From: Deltaproteobacteria bacterium
Lineage (GTDB): Bacteria; Desulfobacterota; DSM-4660; Desulfatiglandales; HGW-15
DNA: 50,568 nt
Assembly (NCBI GenBank): GCA_019308985.1
Contig: JAFDHB010000006.1
Location: forward strand, 1 to 50,568
Direction: 5' to 3'
Numbering within the stretch: position 1 is the stretch's first letter; every line of letters begins with the position of its first letter. The notes beneath the pieces are model-generated. The model searched no databases and was not told where the DNA came from. It saw only the letters and a list, made by a program, of their open reading frames with translations. The translations under genes and the position numbers were made by a program. Below, in pieces: positions 42,643 to 50,483 of the stretch.

Positions 42643-43977
42643 TCACCTCTTTTCAAGGATCAAGACATAGAACCCTTTGGGATAGACAATGCCGTCCTGG
42701 GTCTCCAGTCTAACGAAATCTAGGTTCTCTATCTTCGGCAGGATATGGGGTATCTTCTCCATCAACATCTCCCGGGTATACACCCTGGAGGATGGCATCT
42801 CGATACCAAGAAATGGGAGCAGGTGATCCAACAGAGACCTATGACACCGGCCCTCCAGTACTACCAGGTCCCCTCTAAGTTTAAGAAAAGAGGGCAAATC
42901 CACTAGCCTGGCTCCAAGCCCCAATTCTCGGGCGGCCTTCAACAGGTGGCCGAAATGGATTGAGTGCTCCCTGTGATTCACCACCTGGTAGGCCTTGGGA
43001 TAGGCCCAGGTGCTGCCATATTCCACGATATAGCCACGACCTCCAGGATTAAGCAGGCCGGCAAGATGGGCGATAAACTCCAGGGCACCTAGGTTCACTA
43101 TGAACAATGGGGGTGCATCGGAGAAATCCAGACCAAGCCTCTTTCCGATAGTCCAACCCTCTGATGCTGTTCCGTCCTGGTCCAATTCGTCTCTTGCCAT
43201 TTTGACCACGGGCAGGTCCGCTATCATCTCATTTGCAATGACAAGATCATAGCTGGTATCCAAGCCCTGCCTTTTGCGGATATTGCCCATCCGAAACAAG
43301 ACCCTCCCTCCATGTTCTCTGTTATTCTCCCCCTGGGATTTCAGCAGGACCGGGGAAATGTCAAAGAAAGTATACTGCATGGTCCCATAGACCTCCGGGG
43401 CACTCCTTTTCACTTCCCTTAGAAACTCCCTGCCGAATATACCCGTGCCTCCGCCCACCTCCAGAACCTTCATCCCCTCCCCCAACCTGTCTTCATCCAT
43501 GATAATCCTGGCAAATCTTGCGCCATAGCTCATGTTGTCAAGCGCGGGATGGGGATCTCGGTAGAGATGACTTACGGTCATTTCCACTTCCTCGAATTGG
43601 TTCCCTGGGTCAACTATCTCTGACCCGTAATAGTGGCAGAGGTCATGCTGATCTTCCATGGACCTCGCTGACACGTATTCTTGAAAAGAGCTTAGAGCCA
43701 ATTGATTCGGCAGGTTATCAGGTGGATGATCTTTGACCTCTTCGATTATTTGAAACTCGGGCTTCAGCCACCTCCGTGCTATCTCCATTTGGTCCCGGCC
43801 CAGGCAGCCCTTGCCTCCCCCCTGGGGTCTCAGGAGCTTGTCAAGGACGGCCTTTTCCTCCTTTCCTATCAATAGACATTTTTCCTTTAAGGAACGATTG
43901 GGCGACACCAATATCCAGGCACCCTCATTCAGGGCATACCAGATCACACCGTCCGAAATTACCATTCTCTGATCCAT
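42643..43977 (-). CDS. MidA-like SAM-dependent methyltransferase (RiPP locus 2)
   Basis: A 444-residue protein. A non-standard N-terminal region of about 170 residues contains a PqqD-like or winged-helix-like stretch (KEEKAVLDKLLRPQGGGKGC) and an HxxxxG-type middle. A class I methyltransferase fold follows: VLEVGGGTGIFGREFL (motif I), YTFFDISPVLLKSQGE, NEMIADLP, and GGRGYIVEYGSTWAYP. The order resembles the MidA/NDUFAF7 family, whose best-known member dimethylates an arginine. It starts 1 base after the PqqD stop (ATG 43977, GAGGAATGAG upstream), so it is coupled to PqqD. A tailoring role on the peptide is inferred, not shown. Confidence 0.75.
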   Translation of the reverse strand: MDQRMVISDGVIWYALNEGAWILVSPNRSLKEKCLLIGKEEKAVLDKLLRPQGGGKGCLGRDQMEIARRWLKPEFQIIEEVKDHPPDNLPNQLALSSFQEYVSARSMEDQHDLCHYYGSEIVDPGNQFEEVEMTVSHLYRDPHPALDNMSYGARFARIIMDEDRLGEGMKVLEVGGGTGIFGREFLREVKRSAPEVYGTMQYTFFDISPVLLKSQGENNREHGGRVLFRMGNIRKRQGLDTSYDLVIANEMIADLPVVKMARDELDQDGTASEGWTIGKRLGLDFSDAPPLFIVNLGALEFIAHLAGLLNPGGRGYIVEYGSTWAYPKAYQVVNHREHSIHFGHLLKAARELGLGARLVDLPSFLKLRGDLVVLEGRCHRSLLDHLLPFLGIEMPSSRVYTREMLMEKIPHILPKIENLDFVRLETQDGIVYPKGFYVLILEKR

Positions 43978-43978
43978 C

Positions 43979-44281
43979 TCATTCCTCTTCAAGGACAAGT
44001 GCGCCTAGTTTCAGGAGTTCCTCCAGGAATTTCCTGGTGTCAGAAAGGGCCGTGTCAAGGTCCACCTCGTAGCCTTCCGAGATCCTGGAGCACAGGTCCA
44101 CAAGATCCTTCGCACTGTCAATGGACTTCCAGATAGCCCATCCCATACCATTGAGCCTGTATATCTTCCGTATCTCTTCCCTGTCATGGGAAACGGGCAC
44201 AAGATACCCTTCCCCGTTGACCATTCGAGCCACAAACATGGAATTTTTTTTGAGTTGTCCTGCCCCTGCTAACTTAACCAT
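43979..44281 (-). CDS. PqqD-family peptide chaperone, divergent copy (RiPP locus 2)
   Basis: About 100 residues. The PqqD pattern is recognisable in YLVPVSHDREEIRKIYRLNG and MGWAIWKSIDSAKDLVDLCS, with the acidic tail EELLKLGALVLEEE. It would bind the precursor leader. ATG 44281 is chosen; an internal Met (MFVARMVNGEG) is an alternative, and an extension upstream is open but AT-rich and unlikely. It is coupled to the methyltransferase gene and divergent from the B12 radical SAM gene across 128 bases. Confidence 0.82.
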   Translation of the reverse strand: MVKLAGAGQLKKNSMFVARMVNGEGYLVPVSHDREEIRKIYRLNGMGWAIWKSIDSAKDLVDLCSRISEGYEVDLDTALSDTRKFLEELLKLGALVLEEE

Positions 44282-44309
44282 GACGGCTATCCAACGAAAC
44301 ACTCTCCTA

Positions 44310-44338
44310 TTGAAAGCAATACTAAAATAATTTAAAAT
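44310..44338 (+). promoter_or_regulatory. Promoter of the main RiPP operon
   Basis: TTGAAA (44310-44315) and TAAAAT (44333-44338) at 17-bp spacing, 70 bases before ATG 44410. A minus-strand TATAAT (44345-44340) nearby suggests a facing promoter for the PqqD/methyltransferase pair, so the two units could be regulated together. Confidence 0.7.
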
Positions 44339-44409
44339 GATTATATCACGTTTCGATTCATGGAGAAAGAGCAGGATATTGCCTGCGAATTTCATTTGAT
44401 GGTAGAGTT

Positions 44410-45822
44410 ATGAAGATTCTGTTGATTAATCCGCCTTCCAAAGAACTGCACCAGATCTTTTTCCCCCTCGGCCTCGCATCCATCGCAGGGGCCCTCCTAG
44501 GGGCTGGACATGAAGTCAAGGTGTGGGACATAAATGCCCTTAAGTCGAGCAAGGAAGAGGTCCTTGAAAATATTGACAATGAGATAGACTCCTTTTTCTT
44601 AGTGGGCATTACTGCCCTTGCGGGCGACTACCCGTACGTAAAATGGCTAACGCGAAGTATCAAGAATATCAGTCCGGATTCAAGGATAGTGGTGGGCGGA
44701 CACCTGGCCTCGGCCCTTCCCGAATTTCTCATGGAAAAACTGCCTGTAGACATTGTGGTAAGGGGTGAAGGGGAAGAAGCTATCACGGATTTGCTCGATG
44801 CCCTAGAGAAGGGCTCAGACCTTGGTCGGGTTAGAGGGATCTATTACAGGAGCGGCCATGGAGGAATAAGGGCCACGAATACCAGGCCGCCCGTGGAGGA
44901 CCTCGATCGACTGCCGCTCCCTCCGTGGCATTTATTCCCCATGACCACTTATCTATCCGAACCACACCGAGGTTTCAACCAGCAGGGCAGTCGTGAAGAT
45001 CATGGCCTCATGAGCATAATGGCCAGTCGGGGATGCCCCTTCCATTGTCTATACTGTGACCATACGATCAAGGGCTACAGGCCCAGGTATCGTTCCGTTG
45101 AAAGGGTAATCCAGGAAATAAAGGCCTCATTGATGGAGTACGGGGATCGTATAAAAACCTTCCATTTTTGGGACGATATACTGATTTGGGACAAGGAGTG
45201 GACAAGGAAGTTCTGTGAGTGCCTCTTGCAAGAAAAGTTAGACATGAAATGGTCATGCAATGCCCATGTAAACCTTGTCGAATATCCTCTCATTTCATTG
45301 ATGAAGGAGGCGGGTTGTACCAATGTGCGTTTCGGAATCGAGTCGGGCAGTCAGGGAATTCTGGACGCCCTTAACAAGGGGGTCAATGTTGATAGGGCCT
45401 TGGATGCCCTGAAGACTTGTCTGGAGGCGGGCCTTTCCCTCACCCTTTACTTCATGGTGGGCATGGAAGGTGAGACCGACCGGACCGTCAACGAGACAAT
45501 CGCATTTCTCGACCGGTTGATAACGCCCTTTAATGTTTACCAGTTCAACAAGATCCATTTGTTCATGCTCACCCCTTTTCCCGGCACGGAGCTTTTTGAT
45601 CTGGCATGCCAAAAGGGGCTCATTCCTGATATTGATGCATTTCTTCACAGGGGTTGCGACGCCTACTTCGATATCCCGCTGAATATCTCTGGCTGCCCGG
45701 ACCAGAAGCTCTCTGCACTGAAGCAGAAGCTTGAGAGGGAAGTGGGCTTGATAATTGGCGACAGAAGAAATAGGCTCCACAATGCACTGTTCGCGATAAA
45801 GAAGAGGAGCTTGGGGGAGTGA
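44410..45822 (+). CDS. B12-binding-domain radical SAM enzyme (RiPP locus 2)
   Basis: A 470-residue protein. An N-terminal B12-binding-type Rossmann domain (MKILLINPPS, later VVGGHLASALPEFL) precedes a radical SAM core with CPFHCLYC (Cys209, 213, 216), then FGIESGSQGILDALNKGVN and the YFMVGMEGETDRTV segment. Enzymes of this class methylate unactivated carbons, rearrange rings or epimerise peptide residues. The DxHxxG cobalamin ligand motif is not seen, so cobalamin may bind base-off without a protein ligand. It opens the plus-strand operon after the promoter at 44310 and overlaps the next PqqD gene (GTGA). Confidence 0.88.
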   Translation: MKILLINPPSKELHQIFFPLGLASIAGALLGAGHEVKVWDINALKSSKEEVLENIDNEIDSFFLVGITALAGDYPYVKWLTRSIKNISPDSRIVVGGHLASALPEFLMEKLPVDIVVRGEGEEAITDLLDALEKGSDLGRVRGIYYRSGHGGIRATNTRPPVEDLDRLPLPPWHLFPMTTYLSEPHRGFNQQGSREDHGLMSIMASRGCPFHCLYCDHTIKGYRPRYRSVERVIQEIKASLMEYGDRIKTFHFWDDILIWDKEWTRKFCECLLQEKLDMKWSCNAHVNLVEYPLISLMKEAGCTNVRFGIESGSQGILDALNKGVNVDRALDALKTCLEAGLSLTLYFMVGMEGETDRTVNETIAFLDRLITPFNVYQFNKIHLFMLTPFPGTELFDLACQKGLIPDIDAFLHRGCDAYFDIPLNISGCPDQKLSALKQKLEREVGLIIGDRRNRLHNALFAIKKRSLGE

Positions 45823-46085
45823 CAACTTTCCGAATCAAAGACGGCATTCTTTTCCAAGAGTTGGGCCGGGACCTGGTCCTCTTCGACCTGGAAACCAATC
45901 TCCCTTATGCCTTGAACCCTGTTGGCTCCCTTATCTTTCGGATGATTGATGGGGAAAGGACTCTTGAGGAGATCGCGGAAAGAATAAGCCGAGAATATGA
46001 CGTGGGTTTCGACCAGGCGATGAAGGACCTCCTCAAGCTGTCTGAAGCCCTGATCCAGAGGGGAATTATCAAGCAAGTGAGGTGA
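45819..46085 (+). CDS. PqqD-family peptide chaperone (second in locus 2)
   Basis: An 88-residue protein with a clear PqqD core: LVLFDLETNLPYALNPVGSL, IFRMIDGERTLEEIAERISR and a C-terminal leucine-rich helix (LLKLSEALIQRGIIKQVR). It serves as leader-binding element for a radical SAM partner. GTG 45819 overlaps the preceding stop codon (GTGA), so translation is probably coupled. Confidence 0.87.
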   Translation: MTTFRIKDGILFQELGRDLVLFDLETNLPYALNPVGSLIFRMIDGERTLEEIAERISREYDVGFDQAMKDLLKLSEALIQRGIIKQVR

Positions 46086-46092
46086 TATCATC

Positions 46093-46377
46093 ATGGATTT
46101 CGATGGCAAGATCCTTCTCCTCAATCCTGATTTCGTATTCAGGGAAGAAGAGAATGGGGCACTCCTTTTCAATCCCAAAACCAACGCACTCCACTGTGTA
46201 AACCCTGTCGGTGCCTTTATATGCAGGTTGTGTGACGGCAAGAAGAGCATTGACCAAATCACCCGCGGGCTCTTCGAGGAGTTCGATATTGGAGGAAACC
46301 GTGATGGGGTAATAAAGGACATAGAGGACTTTGTTAACAAGATGATTAACCTCAACCTTTTGTTGGCGCGGGGGTAA
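46093..46377 (+). CDS. PqqD-family peptide chaperone (third in locus 2)
   Basis: A 94-residue PqqD homologue: LLFNPKTNALHCVNPVGAFI, CRLCDGKKSIDQITRGLFEE and DFVNKMINLNLLLARG. It is a paralogue of its neighbour and lies 2 bases before the next radical SAM gene. Three leader-binding proteins for three radical SAM enzymes suggests dedicated partners. Confidence 0.87.
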   Translation: MDFDGKILLLNPDFVFREEENGALLFNPKTNALHCVNPVGAFICRLCDGKKSIDQITRGLFEEFDIGGNRDGVIKDIEDFVNKMINLNLLLARG

Positions 46378-46379
46378 GG

Positions 46380-47465
46380 ATGGAGGTCCTTTCAGCTCCC
46401 ATATCTGTCTTCATCTCCGTGACATACAAGTGCAACCTGCGCTGCAGACACTGCGCGGTTTACTGGGGCGAGAATACCAACGGGGACGTTGACACTTCTA
46501 CATGGCTTCGTTTTTTCCAGGAGCTTTCGGATTTGAAGGTTTTCAGAGTGAGAATAACCGGCGGTGAACCGCTGATGCGGGACGATATATGGCAGTTGAT
46601 GGACTCGATCCATGAACTACCCATGAGGTTCGCCCTTAATACCAATGCCATCCTGGTAGATCGGCCATGTGCCCAAAGGTTGAACCAGTATGACAAGATA
46701 GATGAAATAATGGTGAGCCTGGACGGTTCCTGCCCGGAAACACATGACCCCTTAAGAGGGCAAGGCACTTTTGAGACGGTACTCCTCGGGATCGAACAAC
46801 TGGCACAGACCCCTGTCCCCCTTTCCTTTTACTGCACCGTCAACCATTATAACCTAAATGACCTGGAAGGCATAACCAAGCTGGCAAAGGAATTCAACCC
46901 CCTAGCCATCAAGTTCAACGACCTGTTGCCCGAAGGCAGGGGTTTGGGAAACTATAGGGAACTGGGGCTGAGCAGGGAAGAATGGGGAGGGGCACTGGAG
47001 CAACTGAGAGAGCTCCGCGAAACCTACGGTCCCATGATTTCAGGAACAATACTTGACCAGGGAGAGATATACCAGACCTTGAGCCAACTGACCTCGGAAA
47101 ATAAGGTGGCGGCACCACCCAATAACCTTTGCGGGTGCGGTGCCCTCATTCAGGAGTGTGCCGTGCGGCCCGATGGCTGGATCGTCCCATGCGATCGACT
47201 ACCCAACCTGAAGGCCGGCCACATAGTTGAAAGGCGATTTGCCCAGATATGGCGATCATCAGAGGTGTTTACCCGATTCCGAAAAAGAAGGGAAATATCC
47301 CTGAGCGATTTACCTGAGTGTCAAGATTGCCTGTATAAGTCAAGGTGCACAGGAGGTTGCCCTGCGGTGCCCAATGCCCTCTTCGGTAGCTTCGCTGCGA
47401 GGGATCCTTTAGGGTGCTTCCGTGTGTACAGCGGGATGGAGGATTTCAGTGGGATCTGGACCTAA
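46380..47465 (+). CDS. Radical SAM/SPASM peptide-modifying enzyme A (RiPP locus 2)
   Basis: A 361-residue enzyme. The radical SAM motif CNLRCRHC (Cys18, 22, 25) and ITGGEPLMRDDI are followed by LPEGRGLGNYRELG and a C-terminal SPASM region (NLCGCGALIQECAVRPDG, WIVPCDRLP, ECQDCLYKSRCTGGCPAV, LGCFRV) with enough cysteines for two auxiliary clusters. It probably forms a crosslink on the Cys-rich peptide encoded downstream. Its end overlaps the next enzyme's start by 17 bases. Confidence 0.92.
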   Translation: MEVLSAPISVFISVTYKCNLRCRHCAVYWGENTNGDVDTSTWLRFFQELSDLKVFRVRITGGEPLMRDDIWQLMDSIHELPMRFALNTNAILVDRPCAQRLNQYDKIDEIMVSLDGSCPETHDPLRGQGTFETVLLGIEQLAQTPVPLSFYCTVNHYNLNDLEGITKLAKEFNPLAIKFNDLLPEGRGLGNYRELGLSREEWGGALEQLRELRETYGPMISGTILDQGEIYQTLSQLTSENKVAAPPNNLCGCGALIQECAVRPDGWIVPCDRLPNLKAGHIVERRFAQIWRSSEVFTRFRKRREISLSDLPECQDCLYKSRCTGGCPAVPNALFGSFAARDPLGCFRVYSGMEDFSGIWT

Positions 47466-48552
47466 CTATTACCCCTTGAAGGCCATTTATCTTAACCCGA
47501 TCGACAGCTGCAACTTGAAATGTAGGCACTGCTGGTTGTCTCCTGATGCCCTGATTGCCGGGAGCACCTTGACAGGCCGGAACTCAGGTGTTGAATCAGG
47601 ACCCTCCCTGGATGCTATGAAAAGGGTGATAACCGAGGCAAAGCCCTTGGGCCTGGATTCCATAAAGCTTACCGGGGGAGAGCCCTTCTTGAGAAAAGAC
47701 ATCTTGGATTTGATAGACCTCTTTCACGATGAAGGACTCTATGTGGATATTGAAACCAACGGGACCCTGATAGACAGATCGGTCGCAAGAAGGTTGGAGC
47801 AGGCCCGGGTCAGATACATCAGCGTAAGCCTTGACGGTGCATCAGAAAAAACACATGACGACCTCAGAGGCGTTCAAGGGGCATTTCGCAACGCAATACG
47901 GGGAATCGGGCATCTCAGAGAATGCGGGCTTAATACCCAGATCATTATGTCCCTTTCAAGGGCAAACTGCAGAGAGATAACTGACATGGCTGAGCTCGCG
48001 TCTGAGTTGGGTCTTCAATCATTGAAGATTAATCCGATACTCCCTATCGGCCGGGGATTGGCAATGCACAGAAAGATGGAGACCCTGACCGTGGAAGAGA
48101 TCCTTTACGCGGCGGACCGCGTCCGTGACGAACTACAAACAAAAGTGAGCATCCCCATCAATTTCTGCATACCAATCGCCTTTCTTCCCTTGAAAGACAT
48201 AATGGAAGGCAATCACTCCGAGTGCGCTATCCTCAATATCTTGGGCATTGTGGAGAACGGTGATATCTCCTTTTGCGGAATACAGAAGGTAGAAAAAGAC
48301 CTGGTAATGGGAAACATTCACAGGGACTGGCTGCCGGAAATTTGGATACATCACCCTCTCCTTACCTTCATGAGGGAAGCAATCCCTGGCCAGTTGAGAG
48401 GAATTTGCAAGAAGTGCTTCTTCAAGAAAACGTGCATGGGAAATTGCATCGCCTGCACTTACCACCTCAGCAAGAGCCTAACTGAACCTTACTGGTTTTG
48501 CCAGGAGGCATACAGGAAAGGGCGTTTTCCTGAAACGAGGTATATTCATTGA
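47449..48552 (+). CDS. Radical SAM/SPASM peptide-modifying enzyme B (RiPP locus 2)
   Basis: A 367-residue enzyme. CNLKCRHCWLSPDALI gives the cluster cysteines (Cys21, 25, 28), LTGGEPFLRKDI binds SAM, and ILPIGRGLAMHRKM is a paralogous counterpart of the LPEGRG segment in enzyme A. The SPASM region has SECAILNIL, ISFCGIQ, ICKKCFFKKTCMGNCIACTY and FCQEAYR. GTG 47449 follows GGAGG at 8 bases and is preferred to GTG 47422. Two SPASM enzymes plus PqqD plus HprK-like kinase resemble the SynChlorMet (ScmE/ScmF-type) arrangement as I remember it. Confidence 0.92.
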   Translation: MGSGPNYYPLKAIYLNPIDSCNLKCRHCWLSPDALIAGSTLTGRNSGVESGPSLDAMKRVITEAKPLGLDSIKLTGGEPFLRKDILDLIDLFHDEGLYVDIETNGTLIDRSVARRLEQARVRYISVSLDGASEKTHDDLRGVQGAFRNAIRGIGHLRECGLNTQIIMSLSRANCREITDMAELASELGLQSLKINPILPIGRGLAMHRKMETLTVEEILYAADRVRDELQTKVSIPINFCIPIAFLPLKDIMEGNHSECAILNILGIVENGDISFCGIQKVEKDLVMGNIHRDWLPEIWIHHPLLTFMREAIPGQLRGICKKCFFKKTCMGNCIACTYHLSKSLTEPYWFCQEAYRKGRFPETRYIH

Positions 48553-48553
48553 T

Positions 48554-49603
48554 ATGGCGGATAACATGGATTTGGACATTTCAGGCCTTATACTTCGCAT
48601 CTCCCTTTTGGAGGTAGAGACCAAGTTGAAGGATGATCTGGTAGACATATTTGACCCCTTCGTGACTGGGGATGGGAGTGAACACCATGAGATTTTGTGC
48701 GTCGTACCCGTCAAAACCAGAAGATGGAGAGGTGTGAATCAGGAGCGGATGTCTCTCATTAAGGAAGTGTTGGAGGAACCCCTAAACAAATTTCCCTTTG
48801 TAGAGGACACAGAAAAGATGATTGGCTGCCTCCTTAAAAGGGTCAGGCCCTTTCTCGCAAGCCCGGAAACGAAGGGCTACCTTTCCAGGGTAAAACACCG
48901 CCGTGATATCCAGGTCTATCATCTGCCAGGAGGCCTGCTGATCAGAAGGCTCCATGGCAGGGAGTCTGTCCTCTTCCTAAAGGTCAACGCCCGTCGGAGA
49001 TTCAAGGCAGCCTCCCTGTACGGCGCGGCCTACTTTATCGCCTCTAATGCTATGCCCATCCAGGACGGGCTCATGCTCCATGGCGTGGGTGTCTCGAGGT
49101 TCGGCTCGGGCGTATTGTTTCTAGGTGCCTCGGGCGGAGGGAAGACGACCGTGGCAGAACTCTCGCCCCCGGGGAATGTCATTTCTGACGATTGCATTAT
49201 AGTAAAGAGAAAGGGAGAAGAATATTTTCTTCACCCTTCTCCTTTTAACCAATATTTGGGCTCCAATGTTGGACTAAGAAGGAGGCTGGCCATTGGGCTC
49301 TTTTTGGAGAAGGACAGAAGCGTGTATTTACAGGAAATCTCTCCTTCAGAGGCATGTGCACGGATCCTCATGAATTATATACACTTCTTTCGACACTACC
49401 CTTCCGACACCGCAGAGAAATCATTTGAACTGGTTACGTCCATGTGCAACCAGACCCCGTTTTATGTCCTCCATTTCAACAAGACTCCCTCCTTTTGGAA
49501 ATTGTTGGAGGATAGGCTCTTTATGCTTAAACCCAAGATAAAGGAGCAATACTATGGCTTCGAAGAAGAAAAAACAACCCTACGAACCTCCCAGGGTCTA
49601 TGA
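48554..49603 (+). CDS. HprK-like kinase of RiPP locus 2
   Basis: A 349-residue protein. An N-terminal 170 residues I cannot assign are followed by an HprK/PckA-type P-loop, GASGGGKTT (191-199), an acidic ISDDCIIVK motif (210-218) and HPSPFNQYLGSNV in the region where the substrate would sit. It shares layout with the cassette-1 kinase at 12329-13225. HprK-type proteins phosphorylate serine, and homologues in other RiPP clusters modify peptide serines; the downstream peptide is Ser-rich. ATG 48554 begins right after the preceding stop. The precursor gene begins inside its last 50 bases. Confidence 0.82.
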   Translation: MADNMDLDISGLILRISLLEVETKLKDDLVDIFDPFVTGDGSEHHEILCVVPVKTRRWRGVNQERMSLIKEVLEEPLNKFPFVEDTEKMIGCLLKRVRPFLASPETKGYLSRVKHRRDIQVYHLPGGLLIRRLHGRESVLFLKVNARRRFKAASLYGAAYFIASNAMPIQDGLMLHGVGVSRFGSGVLFLGASGGGKTTVAELSPPGNVISDDCIIVKRKGEEYFLHPSPFNQYLGSNVGLRRRLAIGLFLEKDRSVYLQEISPSEACARILMNYIHFFRHYPSDTAEKSFELVTSMCNQTPFYVLHFNKTPSFWKLLEDRLFMLKPKIKEQYYGFEEEKTTLRTSQGL

Positions 49604-49796
49604 ACTGAATGTGGACCTATCACAGGCAATGGGACAGACCCAGTGTGCGCGAGGGGCGAGCGCTTCCGGAAGCTGTAGCCCCGGGCGGGGTCCCGCCTCT
49701 CCAAATTGTGCCAGCGGTCGGTCGGCCAGCAGCCAGTGCGCAACAGGTCAAACTCCGGGCACGTCTTGTGGTGCTGGTGGATCTCCGGCAATGTGA
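49554..49796 (+). CDS. Candidate RiPP precursor peptide with five periodic CxxG repeats (80 aa)
   Basis: An 80-residue peptide. The leader is basic then hydrophobic (KKKKQPYEPPRVYELNVDLS, QAMGQTQ). The rest consists of five tandem units starting with Cys31, 41, 52, 62 and 72, each with Gly three residues later: CARGASASGS, CSPGRGPASPN, CASGRSASSQ, CATGQTPGTS, CGAGGSPAM. Spacing is 10, 11, 10, 10. The units are rich in Ser, Ala, Pro and Gly and share no long identical DNA, so periodicity is kept at protein level. ATG 49554 has AAGGAG 8 bases upstream, inside the kinase gene end. Sole small peptide between modifying enzymes and protease, so it is the expected substrate. Confidence 0.85.
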   Translation: MASKKKKQPYEPPRVYELNVDLSQAMGQTQCARGASASGSCSPGRGPASPNCASGRSASSQCATGQTPGTSCGAGGSPAM

Positions 49797-49829
49797 ATAG
49801 GGGCCCCTATCACAAATGCTCTCGTAACC

Positions 49830-50375
49830 ATGGCCATCGAATCATTGTCCAAACTATTGGAACCGGGATCTATGAAGAACGTGCCTCGATCCTATTCAAG
49901 CTCTCCTCCTCGAGGGGAAAGGAGCTCTGACAGCCCTTCCTCAAGCGAATTCGTCATGTTTTCCTTTAAGGGATTCAGCATGTTTCCTTTCTTGAGGCCT
50001 GGCGATAAACTGGTTGTAAGGGGGGGATCCCACATGAGGTTTAAGGTAGGCAACATCGTCGTTTACCGGGACCACCATTCCCTGACCAGCCCCTCTCTGA
50101 TGGCACATCGGATCGTGAGAAGGGTTTCCGACAAGCATTTTGTCACCAAGGGAGATAACCTTGTCAGGGCCGACCTCGGGTTATGCCAGTTGGATGACCT
50201 AATAGGTCAGGTGATATTCATAATCAGAAAGGGACGCATAGTCTCCCTCACCAGGGGGCTGCCTGCATGGTTCCAGGGATGGATAGCCCTTTTTTCCAGG
50301 ATAAATTGCACCCCAGGAATTATCCTTAGGAGACTGAAAAGATTCATTCATCCCTACTATCGGACCTATGGCTAG
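49830..50375 (+). CDS. S24/S26-family signal-peptidase-like protein (RiPP locus 2)
   Basis: About 181 residues. A Ser/Pro-rich variable N-terminus is followed by the nucleophile box FKGFSMFPFLRPGDKLVV and FKVGNIVVYRDH, then AHRIVRRVSDKHFVTKGDN, which has the His base and K-G-D-N box of SipW/ER-type signal peptidases. It probably cleaves a peptide bond after modification, with leader removal as the obvious candidate. There is no clear membrane helix and the true start may be ATG 49872 or 49956. It lies 33 bases after the precursor gene. It is better conserved than the 40359 homologue, whose third box is altered. Confidence 0.82.
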   Translation: MAIESLSKLLEPGSMKNVPRSYSSSPPRGERSSDSPSSSEFVMFSFKGFSMFPFLRPGDKLVVRGGSHMRFKVGNIVVYRDHHSLTSPSLMAHRIVRRVSDKHFVTKGDNLVRADLGLCQLDDLIGQVIFIIRKGRIVSLTRGLPAWFQGWIALFSRINCTPGIILRRLKRFIHPYYRTYG

Positions 50376-50483
50376 CCTTTGCTCTCCACTTTTGTCGTTG
50401 ATTCTTGGTGTTCCCGCATATCATCTTGACCGGGGATAGGGTTTCTAAGGCCCCCATTTGACAGCTACGACCGGATTATATTG

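Noticed and set aside
49643..49793. The 30-33-bp units of the precursor gene as a tandem DNA repeat
   Set aside because: Units keep only the Cys and Gly codon positions; the nucleotide sequence differs between units, so it is a protein-level repeat.
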